Below are positions 33,851 to 42,859 of a stretch of DNA of 64,000 nucleotides, one piece after another. The notes beneath the pieces are model-generated. The model was not told where the DNA came from, made no database searches, and worked only from the letters and a program-made list of their open reading frames with translations. The stretch's first letter is position 1. Every line of letters begins with the position of its first letter. The DNA is from Candidatus Zhuqueibacterota bacterium. Its GTDB lineage: Bacteria > Zhuqueibacterota > Zhuqueibacteria > Zhuqueibacterales > Zhuqueibacteraceae. Where the stretch lies: assembly GCA_022616415.1 (NCBI GenBank), contig JAKEEU010000349.1:1-64000 (forward strand), written 5' to 3'. A program made the translations under genes and the position numbers.

Positions 33851-34601
33851 TTTTCACTTCTACTAATTGGCGCTCGGCGTTGCCGTTCCGTTCGCAAGCC
33901 AAGTTTGCAGCTCTTGAATATCTTTCAGATCCAAAAAGGCTAAACTCAAAAAATTTTTCTTGGACGAACGCTTTGCGCTGGTTTTTGTCTGGAAATCTGT
34001 CTTTGGCTTTTCGATAGGCTACCATATACGCGACACTGAACAAATTACGTCGTTCACGCTCGTCAGAAACTTGATAAATAAGCTTCTTCACGCGTTCGAT
34101 CAAAGCGTCACTCAGCTCGTCTTCGCATAACAGCAGAAATGGCGCCAATTCTTTTAGCTCGCCATTCGAGATACGCTCTTTATGTTCCCAAATCAGAATT
34201 CGTGCAAAGATCAGAGTGTTTTTAAATAAGCCAGCCTGGGTTTCGTAGATATATGGAAAGGTTTCATACCTGCCCTTTTCCAAATAAACGATAATCGTCA
34301 CCACTGGCCGCTTCAAAGTTTCTTCGAGCAAGGCGTTCTTGGTTTTGAAATTGGCGAGTTCGCGCTTGTCCGGTTCCAGCATGGCTTCGATATGGAGCGC
34401 CGCGTTCTCGCCTTGATCTGCAATCAGCCAAACTTTGTCCGCCCGGCGCTCGGGAATATTGACCTGTGGATCTTCGACGCCTTGAAAAACGACATTTCGA
34501 TCTCGGCCAAAAAACAAATCCAGAAAGGTCTCAGGATGCTCACGCAAAAGCACTTTGACCGCGCGGTCGATCTCGAACAGCGTTTTATCTTCTTTCTCCA
34601 T
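33828..34601 (-). CDS. Rpn-like PD-(D/E)XK protein, probably frameshifted near its end
   Basis: The product reads as 257 aa. The core (DKVWLIADQGENAALHIEAMLEP, ends DKVWLIAD and ALHIEAMLEP; then PVVTIIVYLEKG) resembles Rpn/transposase-like PD-(D/E)XK nucleases. After a run of six A and five T at 33948-33958 the frame becomes basic and unlike the family. Removing one base there restores LSLAFLDLKDIQELQTWLAN and a stop at 33863-33865, giving about 245 aa and a 12-base gap to the next gene. The break is therefore likely a mutation or an assembly error. Confidence 0.6.
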   Translation of the reverse strand: MEKEDKTLFEIDRAVKVLLREHPETFLDLFFGRDRNVVFQGVEDPQVNIPERRADKVWLIADQGENAALHIEAMLEPDKRELANFKTKNALLEETLKRPVVTIIVYLEKGRYETFPYIYETQAGLFKNTLIFARILIWEHKERISNGELKELAPFLLLCEDELSDALIERVKKLIYQVSDERERRNLFSVAYMVAYRKAKDRFPDKNQRKAFVQEKFFEFSLFGSERYSRAANLACERNGNAERQLVEVKNDIRGSF

Positions 34602-34607
34602 GTCGGC

Positions 34608-34976
34608 TTAACTCCAAAATTCTCCCGCCAAAATTGCCGGCAAATTCTCCACAAACTTCGATCGCGGCATCACTGCGCAGCCAATCTCGCGGGCGGCATT
34701 TGCCGTGGCAACATCAACGTGAGAAAGAAAACCCAGCAATCTGTGGCCGGCTTGCGCCAGCCCCGGCAAAATTTCCAACGGCCGTAGCGAGCGATCATTC
34801 AAGTCAATAATGACCCTCGCGTCGCCCTGGGTTTTCGGCAGCAGTGTTTGCAGCTCGTCGACACTGCGAGCAAACTGCACCACCACGCCCGCGGCCTCGG
34901 CTACCGCGCGAATTTTGCTGCGAAAGAAAAGATCGGCGACTAAAATGTAAAGCGGTTGCGCTGCCGTTTCAGTCAT
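34608..34976 (-). CDS. Degenerate response-regulator-receiver-like protein
   Basis: The product is 122 aa. It has a CheY-like alternation (LYILVADLFFRSKIRAVAEAAG, VIIDLND, LLGFLSHVD) but the acidic pocket is incomplete and the usual switch Lys is not evident. It may be a structural receiver domain without phosphorylation. It overlaps the phosphatase gene upstream by four bases (ATGA), so they are co-translated. Confidence 0.55.
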   Translation of the reverse strand: MTETAAQPLYILVADLFFRSKIRAVAEAAGVVVQFARSVDELQTLLPKTQGDARVIIDLNDRSLRPLEILPGLAQAGHRLLGFLSHVDVATANAAREIGCAVMPRSKFVENLPAILAGEFWS

Positions 34977-35818
34977 TGCGTTTTGAGGCCTACTTCTTTG
35001 ATCACTGCCACGATGTGCTCGTGCAGCCGCCCGTGGCTCGCCAACAATCCATGCGGATGCCCGACATGCACGCTTTTGTAGTCGAGCGCTTCGCCGCGCA
35101 AATCCGTCATCGTCCCGCCGGCTGCCGTAAGAATCGCTGCCGGCGCGCAGCTATCCCACAAGCTCACTTTGCTGCTTGGATGAATATACAATTCACATGC
35201 GCCCACAGCAATCGCGCCGCATTTAAGCCCGACCGAGCCGGAGCGCAAAATTTCGTGAATGCCCAAACGTTTCCGGACTCGATCGACGCGCTCGTCAAAA
35301 TGCGAGCGGCTGGCAATCATCCGCAGTTGCGCCGGCTCGTCAATCGCCGAGACGCGAATCGGCCGCTCGCTGTCGCCAAGCGACAGCCACGCGCCGAGAC
35401 CGAGCGCGCCGGAATAAAGCGCGCCGGGGTTGATGCCGCTTGGAGGCGCCGGCTGCAGCACGGCGCCGAGAACCGGCCGGCCATTTTCCACCAAGCCAAT
35501 CATGACGGAAAACTCGCCGTTGCGTTTGATAAATTCCTTGGTGCCATCCAGCGGATCAACCATCCAGACCACGTCGTGGCCGAGACGGCTCATGTCATCA
35601 TCGGTTTCCTCGGCCAGCACGGCCTCGCCGGGAAAGTGCCGGTGCAGTTGTTCGAGAATTAACGCGTTTGCTGCGTGATCAGCGGCGGTGACCGGATTGC
35701 CCGGCGCTTTCCATTCCACTTCCACCTTTTCAGCGTAATACTGCAAAACAGCTTCGCCGGCCAGCCGCGCGACGTCGCGCGCGATCTGCAGCCGGCGATC
35801 AAGCTCGGATGATTGCAT
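34973..35818 (-). CDS. Inositol monophosphatase-family 3'(2'),5'-bisphosphate nucleotidase
   Basis: The product is 281 aa. It carries the metal-binding motifs of the family: LAEETDDD, WMVDPLDGTKEFI and the C-terminal SLWDSCAPAAIL. The TKEF form of the second motif points to the CysQ/BPNT branch, which removes the 3' phosphate from PAP produced in sulfate assimilation. This is by family resemblance. It heads the long minus-strand cluster. Confidence 0.88.
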   Translation of the reverse strand: MQSSELDRRLQIARDVARLAGEAVLQYYAEKVEVEWKAPGNPVTAADHAANALILEQLHRHFPGEAVLAEETDDDMSRLGHDVVWMVDPLDGTKEFIKRNGEFSVMIGLVENGRPVLGAVLQPAPPSGINPGALYSGALGLGAWLSLGDSERPIRVSAIDEPAQLRMIASRSHFDERVDRVRKRLGIHEILRSGSVGLKCGAIAVGACELYIHPSSKVSLWDSCAPAAILTAAGGTMTDLRGEALDYKSVHVGHPHGLLASHGRLHEHIVAVIKEVGLKTQ

Positions 35819-35866
35819 AACAAACTCCCTACGGGCATAGCCCTGATGTTAGTTCATGTTGTCGTT

Positions 35867-36256
35867 TCAACGGGAAAATAATGTGCGCCAAAAGGTTACG
35901 ACGCCGCGGACGATACCGCTGATCAAAGCGGTAAGATCGAGCAGCGGCCTTTCGAGGCGCTCGCGGATCATGCGCTCGAAATCGTGAATATCGCGAGCTG
36001 TGACTCGTAGGGACTCAAAGGCGTCGCCGATCTTGGGCGCTTGCCGCTCCAACGTGTGAACGATGCTGCGAATATCGCTGGTGATTTTGGTCATATCATG
36101 AATAAGTGGAGGCAGATTCATCCGCACTGTTTCCACCAGGCGCTCGGCTTCCATGGCCACTTTGCGGACACGCAAAAGCGTTGCCACCGCCGCCATCATG
36201 ATGAAGAACATACACACCGCGATGACCATGACGCTCACCGTCATCATCAATTCCAT
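35867..36256 (-). CDS. DUF948-like membrane-anchored protein
   Basis: The product is 129 aa. A single N-terminal membrane helix (VSVMVIAVCMFFIMMAAVATLL) is followed by a long amphipathic coiled region (MTKITSDIRSIVHTLERQ). This is the DUF948 layout often found beside YtxH genes, as here. It is presumably an envelope stress or structural protein. Confidence 0.72.
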   Translation of the reverse strand: MELMMTVSVMVIAVCMFFIMMAAVATLLRVRKVAMEAERLVETVRMNLPPLIHDMTKITSDIRSIVHTLERQAPKIGDAFESLRVTARDIHDFERMIRERLERPLLDLTALISGIVRGVVTFWRTLFSR

Positions 36257-36361
36257 GATTTTTCTTCCTCGCGTGGTTGGGATACCGCCGCCATCAGCGA
36301 CTCGACGGCAACCATCTTTTCCAATCCGACTCGTAATAATTCAATTTTTGACGGAGAGCAT

Positions 36362-36790
36362 TTACGCCTTCTCTTTTTTGCCTTCAGCTTCTTCGTGATA
36401 AGCTTTCACACCGGCATCGACGGCCGATTTGATCCGCCCTTTCTCGCGCTCGACCGTTTTGACGCCCTGGTCGACGAGATCACGGGCTTTGGCCCGGCCT
36501 TCACTGATGATTTGCTCGGCCTTGGCGCGCGCCTCGGCAATTTTGGCTTCGGCTTGCGTGCGCAGCGCTTCGGCTTGGCGTTTGCCTTGCTCCATGATCT
36601 CGGCAGCTTGTCCTTTCAGTTCGCCGAACTTGACATCGGCCTCGTCATAATACTCGCGCGACCTGCGGCGAATATCGGCGCGCAGCTCGCTGCCGGTTTT
36701 GGGGGCAAAAAGCAACGCAATGATGGCGCCGATCGAGCCGCCAATCAAAAAGCCTTTGAAAAAATCCGCACCTCGGTTTTCCTGGTTCAT
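36362..36790 (-). CDS. YtxH-domain protein
   Basis: The product is 142 aa from ATG 36790, which follows GGAGG. The N-terminal FFKGFLIGGSIGAIIALLFAPKTG is the YtxH glycine-rich membrane segment with the invariant APKTG; only the ends FFKGFL and APKTG matter. A long charged coiled coil (AEAKIAEARAKAEQI) follows. It is paired with the DUF948 gene downstream. Confidence 0.85.
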   Translation of the reverse strand: MNQENRGADFFKGFLIGGSIGAIIALLFAPKTGSELRADIRRRSREYYDEADVKFGELKGQAAEIMEQGKRQAEALRTQAEAKIAEARAKAEQIISEGRAKARDLVDQGVKTVEREKGRIKSAVDAGVKAYHEEAEGKKEKA

Positions 36791-36826
36791 GACATCCTCC
36801 AAATGTTGAATGTTGATGTTACGTTT

Positions 36827-36847
36827 GTAGTAGCCCCTTGTAGGGGC
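36827..36847. repeat. Dispersed palindromic repeat, GTAGTAGCCCCTTGTAGGGGC copy
   Basis: The 15-base core GCCCCTTGTAGGGGC is a perfect hairpin (six pairs, three-base loop). It lies upstream of the YtxH gene and matches the family at 547, 48666, 48721, 59699 and 59801. Confidence 0.7.
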
Positions 36848-36927
36848 AAATATTTTGTGCTTAGTATTTTGTACCCGAAGTCACTACTGCGAACCATCAT
36901 TGTGCCGCCACACCCTCACGCCCAAAT

Positions 36928-38940
36928 TCATTTTCCAACCATCTTCAAAAACTCATCTTCCGAGATCACCGCCACGCCCAATTCTCGTGCCTTCTCCAAT
37001 TTCGATCCCGCGCCCGGACCGGCGACGACGTAATCGGTCTTTTTGCTCACGGAGCCGGAGGCGCGACCACCGCGCTCTTCCACCATCCGCTCCGCCCCGT
37101 CACGGGTGAATTTTTCCAGTGCGCCGGTGAACACAAATGTTTTGCCGGCGAATTTTTGATCGGCGGCCTTCGGCTTCGCGGCTTCGCGAATCTTCACCCC
37201 GCCCTTTTTCAAGCGCTCGACGGTGGCAAGATTTTTCTTCTCGCGAAAGAAGCGGCTCACGCTCTCCGCTACTTGCGGGCCGACCTCGTGTATTTGCATC
37301 AAGCGTTCTTCATCGGCTTTGATGAGCGCCTGCAACGAGCCAAACTCCTTTGCAAGAACGCGCGCCATGTGCTCGCCGACATGACGAATGCCGAGCGCAT
37401 AAATGAAGCGGTCGAACGTCACCTCGCGGCTCTTGGCGATGGCGTCGATGATGTTCTGCGCCGATTTCTCGGCCATGCGCTCCAATTCCGCGAGCTTATC
37501 CTTAGTTAGAAAATACAAATCCGCGAAGCTTTTTACAAGTCCTTTATCAACTAATTGCTCGATTAATTTCTCGCCGAGGCCGTCGATATTCATCGCCAGT
37601 TTCGAGGCAAAATGGCGGACGCCTTCCTTCAATTGCGCCGGACAACTGATGTTTTGGCAGCGATGCGCCGCCTCGCCTTCGAGCCTGACGACCGGCTCGC
37701 CGCAGACCGGGCATTTCTTGGGAAATTTGAATTTTTTGGCGTCTTTGGGACGCTTCGATTCGATGACTTTGACCACTTCCGGAATCACGTCGCCGGCGCG
37801 CTGGATCACCACTGTGTCGCCGATCATCACGCCGAGGCGCTCGATCTCGTCCTCGTTGTGCAGCGTCGCGCGGCTCACCGTCACGCCGCCGACCATTACC
37901 GGGTGCATGATCGCCACCGGCGTGATCGTGCCGGTGCGGCCCACTTGCGCTTCGATGCTGAGAATCTGCGTCGTCTCTTGCTGCGCCTCGTATTTGTAAG
38001 CTATAGCCCAGCGCGGACTGCGCGTCCGCATGCCAGCGCGCTGCTGCAATGCAAACGAATTGACTTTCACCACCGAGCCGTCGATCTCATAAGGCAGCGA
38101 CTCGCGCAGCTCGCCGAGCTTGCGATAATGCGCCAAAGCTTCGTCAATACCACGGCAAACTTTGGAGAGCGGATTAATTTTGAAGCCCCACTTTTTAAAC
38201 GTTTCCAACGCTTCCCATTGGGTTTTAAATTCGTACCCGATGACTTGGCCGAGGCTGTGAACGTACATGTCCAACGGGCGTTCCGCCGTTAATTTTGGAT
38301 CAAGCTGCCGCAACGAGCCGGAGGCAGAATTGCGCGGATTGATAAAAGCCGGCTCGCCGGCCTTGAGCCGCTGCTCATTCAGCTTCTTGAACGCGGCAAG
38401 CGGATAAAACACCTCGCCGCGCACTTCGAGCCGCTCGGGAATCTTTATTTTACCGCTCATCAACCGCAATGGAATGGATTTGATCGTCTTCAAATTCTGC
38501 GTGATGTTCTCGCCGGTGAAACCGTCCCCGCGCGTCGAGCCGACGGCGAAGAGTCCATTTTCATAAACGAGTTCCACTGCCGTGCCATCCAGCTTAGGCT
38601 CAACGATGTACTCGATTTCATCAAGCTCGAGCAGCTTGCGCAAGCGTTGGTCGAAATCCCGCATCTCGCCGTCGTCGAATGCATTGTCGAGCGACACCAT
38701 TGGAATGGTGTGCGTCACTGTTTCAAACTCCTCCAACGGCGCTGCGCCAACCCGCTGCGTCGGCGAATCCGGCGTCACCAGCTCCGGAAATTTCTCTTCC
38801 AGCGCTTGTAATTTGCGAAACATACGGTCATACTCGGCGTCGGAAATTTCCGGATCGTCGAGCACGTAGTAACGATACGAGTGATAGTTTAGCTCCTTGC
38901 GGAGCTTGTCGATTTCGGTTTGGGCTTGGGAGGGGGTCAT
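36928..38940 (-). CDS. ligA: NAD-dependent DNA ligase
   Basis: The product is 670 aa, full length. The N-terminal Ia domain (YHSYRYYVLDDPEISDAEYD) leads to the adenylation motif EPKLDG with Lys116. An OB fold, a zinc finger (CPVCGEP...CQNISCP), a helix-hairpin-helix region (IHEVGPQVAESV) and a C-terminal BRCT domain (GKTFVFTGALEKFTRDGAE) follow. LigA seals nicks in replication and repair. Its first 75 codons are duplicated at 40255-40495, with an AlbA_2 gene lying between the two copies. Confidence 0.97.
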   Translation of the reverse strand: MTPSQAQTEIDKLRKELNYHSYRYYVLDDPEISDAEYDRMFRKLQALEEKFPELVTPDSPTQRVGAAPLEEFETVTHTIPMVSLDNAFDDGEMRDFDQRLRKLLELDEIEYIVEPKLDGTAVELVYENGLFAVGSTRGDGFTGENITQNLKTIKSIPLRLMSGKIKIPERLEVRGEVFYPLAAFKKLNEQRLKAGEPAFINPRNSASGSLRQLDPKLTAERPLDMYVHSLGQVIGYEFKTQWEALETFKKWGFKINPLSKVCRGIDEALAHYRKLGELRESLPYEIDGSVVKVNSFALQQRAGMRTRSPRWAIAYKYEAQQETTQILSIEAQVGRTGTITPVAIMHPVMVGGVTVSRATLHNEDEIERLGVMIGDTVVIQRAGDVIPEVVKVIESKRPKDAKKFKFPKKCPVCGEPVVRLEGEAAHRCQNISCPAQLKEGVRHFASKLAMNIDGLGEKLIEQLVDKGLVKSFADLYFLTKDKLAELERMAEKSAQNIIDAIAKSREVTFDRFIYALGIRHVGEHMARVLAKEFGSLQALIKADEERLMQIHEVGPQVAESVSRFFREKKNLATVERLKKGGVKIREAAKPKAADQKFAGKTFVFTGALEKFTRDGAERMVEERGGRASGSVSKKTDYVVAGPGAGSKLEKARELGVAVISEDEFLKMVGK

Positions 38941-39050
38941 AATTGTTGATCTCTAATTATCCGCTAACAGCACTTTCGTGCTTGAATTCAATCATTTGAA
39001 AACCCAGGAATGTAGGCACGAAAACTTGCTAGTGGATAGTTGGGGTTGAG

Positions 39051-40235
39051 TTAAGCTTGTTTTTGTATGCCATTTGCAAATAGCCGCACAACAAATTCTT
39101 CGCCTTCAATGGCAAATTCCGGCTCGGTGCCGTTGTGGGCGCGCATCAAGCGAATCATGTTGGGAATGCCGGTGCCAAATTCTTCCATGAAGCCGAGACG
39201 GTTGAGAAATTGCGCGATTAAAGGATTGCGCGATTCGTGATTGTAAAAGCGAATGCTTTCCAACGTCATCGAATTGGGCAAGCGTCCTGGGCTGCGGACT
39301 TCGAGGTGATTATCAAAGAAGAACAAGCGAATTTGGCTGCCTGCAATGCTGTAGTCACGGTGCGCAACGGCATTCACCATAGCTTCGCGAAGCACCTCCG
39401 GTGGACAAAACGGCCGCTCATGACGTACAAAACCCTCGATCTGTGAATAGACGCCGTTATAAAGTTTGACATAATCTCCGGCTTGATTTACAAGCTTAGG
39501 CAACGATCCGGTCAACTCTTGTGGATTCAAACGATCGGCGGTGCTGTCATTGCCAAGAAATCGCACTGCTGTAATCCGGCTCTGAGGCATATAAAGCTGC
39601 GGTTCACGGCCAAAGACGAGCAAACCGGCAACAGTTAATTTCTGCGCGTCGTCTACAGTTGTGGCCACACGCGTGCGTTCCAATAACTGTTCTAATGAAA
39701 CACCAGTCGCTTCGATGGGCTGGCGAGAAATTTTTTCGAAATAGTTTCTGAAGGCCTCTTGATCCAAATCAGCCAGCGTCGTTCCGGCGACGGGCGTTTC
39801 GTCGAAATGATAAAGCCCGGATTGCTGGAGCATCCGAGCGCGTTGTTGCGGCGAGGCAAGTTGTTTGGCCGCACCGACACGAACGTAACATTGACCGCTA
39901 TTATTTTCGTAAGGCGGCCCCGTTCTCTTGTCGACGCGTACTGCAATAATCGGAATTCCATTTACGTCTACCCGCTCGATAACGGGATAGAGAGACGGAC
40001 GGCAGTTATCACGGGAGATGTTGGCCAGCGCGTTCATCGTTGCATCGGGATCAGAAACACCGATAATCTGCCTGTCATCGGTTACGCCTACCAGCATCGT
40101 TCCGCCACTTGTATTGGCAAAGGCAATAAGCTCTCCGGCGGTATCGCTGCGCTGAGAAATATCGCGTTTGAGCTCAACGGTTTGGCCTTCGCCAGCGGCG
40201 ATCATGGCAAGAATATCGTTTGCTGTGAACGGCAT
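39051..40235 (-). CDS. AlbA_2/Schlafen-type ATP-binding regulator (second copy)
   Basis: The product is 394 aa. It has an N-terminal AlbA_2 domain (GEGQTVELKRDI, FANTSGGTMLVGV), a DNCRPSLYPVIERV strand region, and a GHKL-like C-terminal part with REAMVNAVAHRDYSIAG and FGTGIPNMIRLM. It lacks the winged helix seen in the protein at 897. The last residues (EFVVRLFANG) recur, altered, in the chimeric remnant upstream. It starts about 20 bases after the stop of the truncated ligA copy. Confidence 0.85.
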   Translation of the reverse strand: MPFTANDILAMIAAGEGQTVELKRDISQRSDTAGELIAFANTSGGTMLVGVTDDRQIIGVSDPDATMNALANISRDNCRPSLYPVIERVDVNGIPIIAVRVDKRTGPPYENNSGQCYVRVGAAKQLASPQQRARMLQQSGLYHFDETPVAGTTLADLDQEAFRNYFEKISRQPIEATGVSLEQLLERTRVATTVDDAQKLTVAGLLVFGREPQLYMPQSRITAVRFLGNDSTADRLNPQELTGSLPKLVNQAGDYVKLYNGVYSQIEGFVRHERPFCPPEVLREAMVNAVAHRDYSIAGSQIRLFFFDNHLEVRSPGRLPNSMTLESIRFYNHESRNPLIAQFLNRLGFMEEFGTGIPNMIRLMRAHNGTEPEFAIEGEEFVVRLFANGIQKQA

Positions 40236-40254
40236 ATCTTTTCTCTACCAAATT

Positions 40255-40569
40255 CTATTGTATGGTTTCAAACTCTTCTACCGGCTCCGCCCCGACTCGT
40301 TGCGTCGGCGAATCCGGCGTCACCAGCTCCGGAAATTTCTCTTCCAGCGCTTGTAATTTGCGAAACATACGGTCATACACGGCGTCGGAAATTTCCGGAT
40401 CGTCGAGCACGTAGTAACGATACGAATGGTAGTTTAGCTCCTTGCGGAGCTTTTCAATCTCGGTTTTGGCTTGTGAGGGGGTCATGGGAGTGGTTGAAAT
40501 GCGTGATTTACTCTTCTTGATGTCATTTGCAAATAGCCGTCCAACAAACTCTTCACCTATTTGTTTCAA
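40255..40569 (-). pseudogene. Chimeric remnant: AlbA_2 C-terminus fused in frame to ligA N-terminus
   Basis: On the minus strand the frame first reads GEEFVGRLFANDIKKSK, the end of an AlbA_2 protein. It then passes without a stop into MTPSQAKTEIEKLRKELN and the rest of the first 75 LigA residues, ending at EEFETIQ. The ligA part is over 90 per cent identical to the intact gene by eye, with a run of over 75 identical bases. It is not a functional ligase: the adenylation domain is missing. Confidence 0.85.
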
Positions 40570-40903
40570 TAAACTCCTTCAAAGCCACTGCATTATTATG
40601 CTTCTCATCTTTCGCGCCAAAAAGCAAGGTTGTCGCCCCGGTTTTGGCGTGAGCATAAAGCGGCGCGAGCATTTCCGGATTTTCATTCAACTCGGCAAAA
40701 TAGCGTCGCTTGAATTCGTTCCATTTCTTGGGATCGTGCGCAAACCACTTGCGCAACTCTTCGCTGGGCGCAATGTCTTTCAGCCACAAAGCGATCTTGA
40801 CTTCATCCTTGCGCAAGCCGCGCGGCCACAGCCGGTCAACCAAAATTCGCGCGCCGTCATCAGTCCCTGTCTTGGCGTAAATCCGTTTTGTTTTGATCAG
40901 CAT
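40553..40903 (-). CDS. DUF488 family protein
   Basis: The product is 116 aa with the DUF488 motifs ILVDRLWPRGLRKDE, WLKDIAPSEELRKWF and TTLLFGAKDEKHNNAVAL. Its 3' end overlaps the chimeric remnant by 17 bases. A diverged DUF488 gene is at 55881-56249. Function unknown. Confidence 0.85.
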   Translation of the reverse strand: MLIKTKRIYAKTGTDDGARILVDRLWPRGLRKDEVKIALWLKDIAPSEELRKWFAHDPKKWNEFKRRYFAELNENPEMLAPLYAHAKTGATTLLFGAKDEKHNNAVALKEFIETNR

Positions 40904-40920
40904 TTTTATGAATTATTAAG

Positions 40921-41194
40921 CTATTTTACTCCTCGAAGCCTGATACGCCCTGGTTCAACGATAGCCAGCTTGCCAGGAAGCTTGGGAAGTAATTGCTCTT
41001 GTGCAAAAAAACTTTCCAACGTAATAAAGAGCCGCCAACACATCTTCTTTGCTGATTTCGTATTCACGAATGACTTCCTCCATAGTCATTCCACCTGCCA
41101 GTCCACCTACAATTCGCGCAATCGGCACGCGGGTCCCGCGAATGACCGGTTTGCCCTGCTGGATTTCGGGATCAATCACGATTCTATCGTTCAT
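40921..41194 (-). pseudogene. DUF433 antitoxin-like gene, frameshifted at a homopolymer
   Basis: The N-terminal half is a clear DUF433 domain (IVIDPEIQQGKPVIRGTRVP, ends IVIDPEI and RGTRVP; then MTMEEVIREYEISKEDVLAAL). After a run of seven A at 41005-41011 the frame drifts and stops at 40955. Deleting one base restores AQEQLLPKLPGKLAIVEPGR to TAG at 40921-40923. The DUF5615 toxin that often accompanies DUF433 is absent. Confidence 0.65.
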
Positions 41195-41218
41195 TGGAAT
41201 ATTCTCCTGATTATATGA

Positions 41219-41635
41219 TTATGGAGTTGGTTTATCTTCTGCAAGCCTTTCCGCCACCAGTTTTTCAATGAACGCCACCAACTCTTCCGCTTTTCGATGA
41301 TACAACTCAGCTACGTTGTCGTCAATTACCATATCGATGTCGTAATCAGCTTTGTTGCGAACATCGTAAGCTTTGTTCAGTAGCTCGGCATATTCTTTAG
41401 GCACCAAACCGATTTTGGCATAATCACGTCCAAAAGCAGTAATGACGCCAGAGTGCTTTTTGTAGCGCTTCCCATCCAAAAGCAAAAGCGCCGATACGGC
41501 GTGGAACATCGCGTAGTCGGCACGGTTGACGGTGCCATAATAATGTTGATTCGCAAACATCGTTCTCATTTCATCCAAATTGCGTTTGGCAATAGCAATT
41601 AGTTTGTTGCCATTGACTCGACGTTTCTCTTCCAT
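41219..41635 (-). CDS. HEPN-domain protein (HepT-type)
   Basis: The product is 138 aa. It has the HEPN helix NRADYAMFHAVSALLLLDG and the downstream VRNKADYD, equivalent to the RxxxDY segment of ribonuclease-type HEPN toxins. Its start lies 37 bases inside the MNT gene, giving the usual coupled pair. It is the probable toxin, or AMPylation target, of the adjacent nucleotidyltransferase. Confidence 0.85.
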   Translation of the reverse strand: MEEKRRVNGNKLIAIAKRNLDEMRTMFANQHYYGTVNRADYAMFHAVSALLLLDGKRYKKHSGVITAFGRDYAKIGLVPKEYAELLNKAYDVRNKADYDIDMVIDDNVAELYHRKAEELVAFIEKLVAERLAEDKPTP

Positions 41636-41973
41636 ATCAAAACACCTTCGTTTTGGATATCCTCAGCAAGATATGATAAACGACCCCACTCTCCATAGAA
41701 ACGCTTGTGACTGATAACTCTGGCATCAATCAAAGTATCGTACTCAAGCGAAACATCGCTGGCAATACTCCAGATACGATCTTCCGTGGCAAAATCGTCA
41801 CTTTCGGAAATAACTGCTACATCGATATCGGAATCCTCTGCGGCATCGCCACGCGCGGTGCTGCCGTACCAAATAATTTCGTAAATTTGGCCGCCGAGCT
41901 GTTGCAATAATTCGTTCGCAAAGGCGCGGACGATCTTTTCAACTTGCTGTTTGTCGGTTTCGATGACGGTCAC
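41599..41973 (-). CDS. MNT-type minimal nucleotidyltransferase
   Basis: The product is 124 aa. It carries the Pol-beta-type signature GSTARGDAAEDSDIDVAV with the two metal-binding aspartates. In HEPN/MNT systems this protein adds nucleotide groups to the HEPN partner and keeps it silent. It precedes and overlaps the HEPN gene. Confidence 0.88.
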   Translation of the reverse strand: MTVIETDKQQVEKIVRAFANELLQQLGGQIYEIIWYGSTARGDAAEDSDIDVAVISESDDFATEDRIWSIASDVSLEYDTLIDARVISHKRFYGEWGRLSYLAEDIQNEGVLIWKRNVESMATN

Positions 41974-42017
41974 AATAAAACTCCTTAAAACTCGTGCGTA
42001 ATGCGCGGATTTATTGG

Positions 42018-42386
42018 TTAAAATTGTGCCGCCAAAATCATCGGCAGCGGCTTCAACTCTCGCCGCAGAGGATCAAGAGCCAAGCCAAGGGCAGTAAGAG
42101 TCAAAGCGCCCAAGAGCAAACAATCGCCGTCTTCGCCAAAAATAACATCAGCGCCACCTACCTGCTCTTGATATTTGAAGAGCGCACCACCCTTCTTGCG
42201 CACAATTTTGCTGCCATCGGTGAGACGAAAGGTTTGCTCAGCAAAAGGCTTGATGCCAAGCCGTTCCAAAATTGGCGTCGGCACCACGGAGTAAATCGCG
42301 CCCGAGTCAATTAGAAATTCGAGTTTTTCCGTGATCTTGGGGTTGGCAGGGTTGCCGACTTCAATTTCTAAAACTGACAAGCCCAT
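42018..42386 (-). CDS. Retropepsin-like aspartyl protease family protein
   Basis: The product is about 122 aa from ATG 42386, which stands nine bases after AGGGAG; alternatives are ATG 42392 and TTG 42422. The motif FLIDSGAIYSVVP is the DTG/DSG active site with its hydrophobic strand. FRLTDGS and CLLLGALTLTALGLALDP match the second half of the single-lobe retropepsin fold. A dimer would be needed for activity. It follows the PIN toxin gene on the same strand. Confidence 0.75.
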   Translation of the reverse strand: MGLSVLEIEVGNPANPKITEKLEFLIDSGAIYSVVPTPILERLGIKPFAEQTFRLTDGSKIVRKKGGALFKYQEQVGGADVIFGEDGDCLLLGALTLTALGLALDPLRRELKPLPMILAAQF

Positions 42387-42418
42387 AACCATATGCTCCC
42401 TTTGTTTTGCTGTGGTTT

Positions 42419-42859
42419 TCAAAGTATAGATGGAGATTGATAAGTCAATGGATCAATACGAGTAACAAAATCCAAATGATCGAAATCTGTGTCCGCACTG
42501 ATTATCCGAGTCATACCGTTGTTCTTCATCGTCGCAGCATGGATGGCATCTCTTGGCTTCAATCCTTTTGGATAATGCGACTCAAACAAATCAATTGCCA
42601 AACGAATATCAGCCTCGATCACTGGCAAAACAATGACAGGATATTTAAGGACGTCGCGGCAAAGTTGTATGCCTTTATTGGCCAGCTTGATATGGCTATA
42701 GCGGTAAAGCAACTCCTGAAAAATTTCGGTATTGACAGCGGCTGCTAACACACCAGTTTCTACATCGGACAAGATGCGCACACAGGGAGCTTTGTAAGGA
42801 TGTGGTGCACCCGCTGAATACATAAAGACATTAACGTCAAGAAATGTGATTTCAGCCAT
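42419..42859 (-). CDS. PIN-domain ribonuclease toxin (VapC-like)
   Basis: The product is 146 aa. Acidic residues typical of PIN nucleases are visible: Asp8 in FLDVNVFMYSAG, the NTEIFQEL glutamate, LKPRDAIHAATM and ISADTDFDHL. The antitoxin gene precedes it with a one-base overlap (TAATG). It presumably cleaves RNA. Confidence 0.85.
   Translation of the reverse strand: MAEITFLDVNVFMYSAGAPHPYKAPCVRILSDVETGVLAAAVNTEIFQELLYRYSHIKLANKGIQLCRDVLKYPVIVLPVIEADIRLAIDLFESHYPKGLKPRDAIHAATMKNNGMTRIISADTDFDHLDFVTRIDPLTYQSPSIL

Noticed and set aside
36041..37033. 330-codon plus-strand frame
   Set aside because: It spans three minus-strand genes with convincing families (DUF948, YtxH, ligA 3' end).
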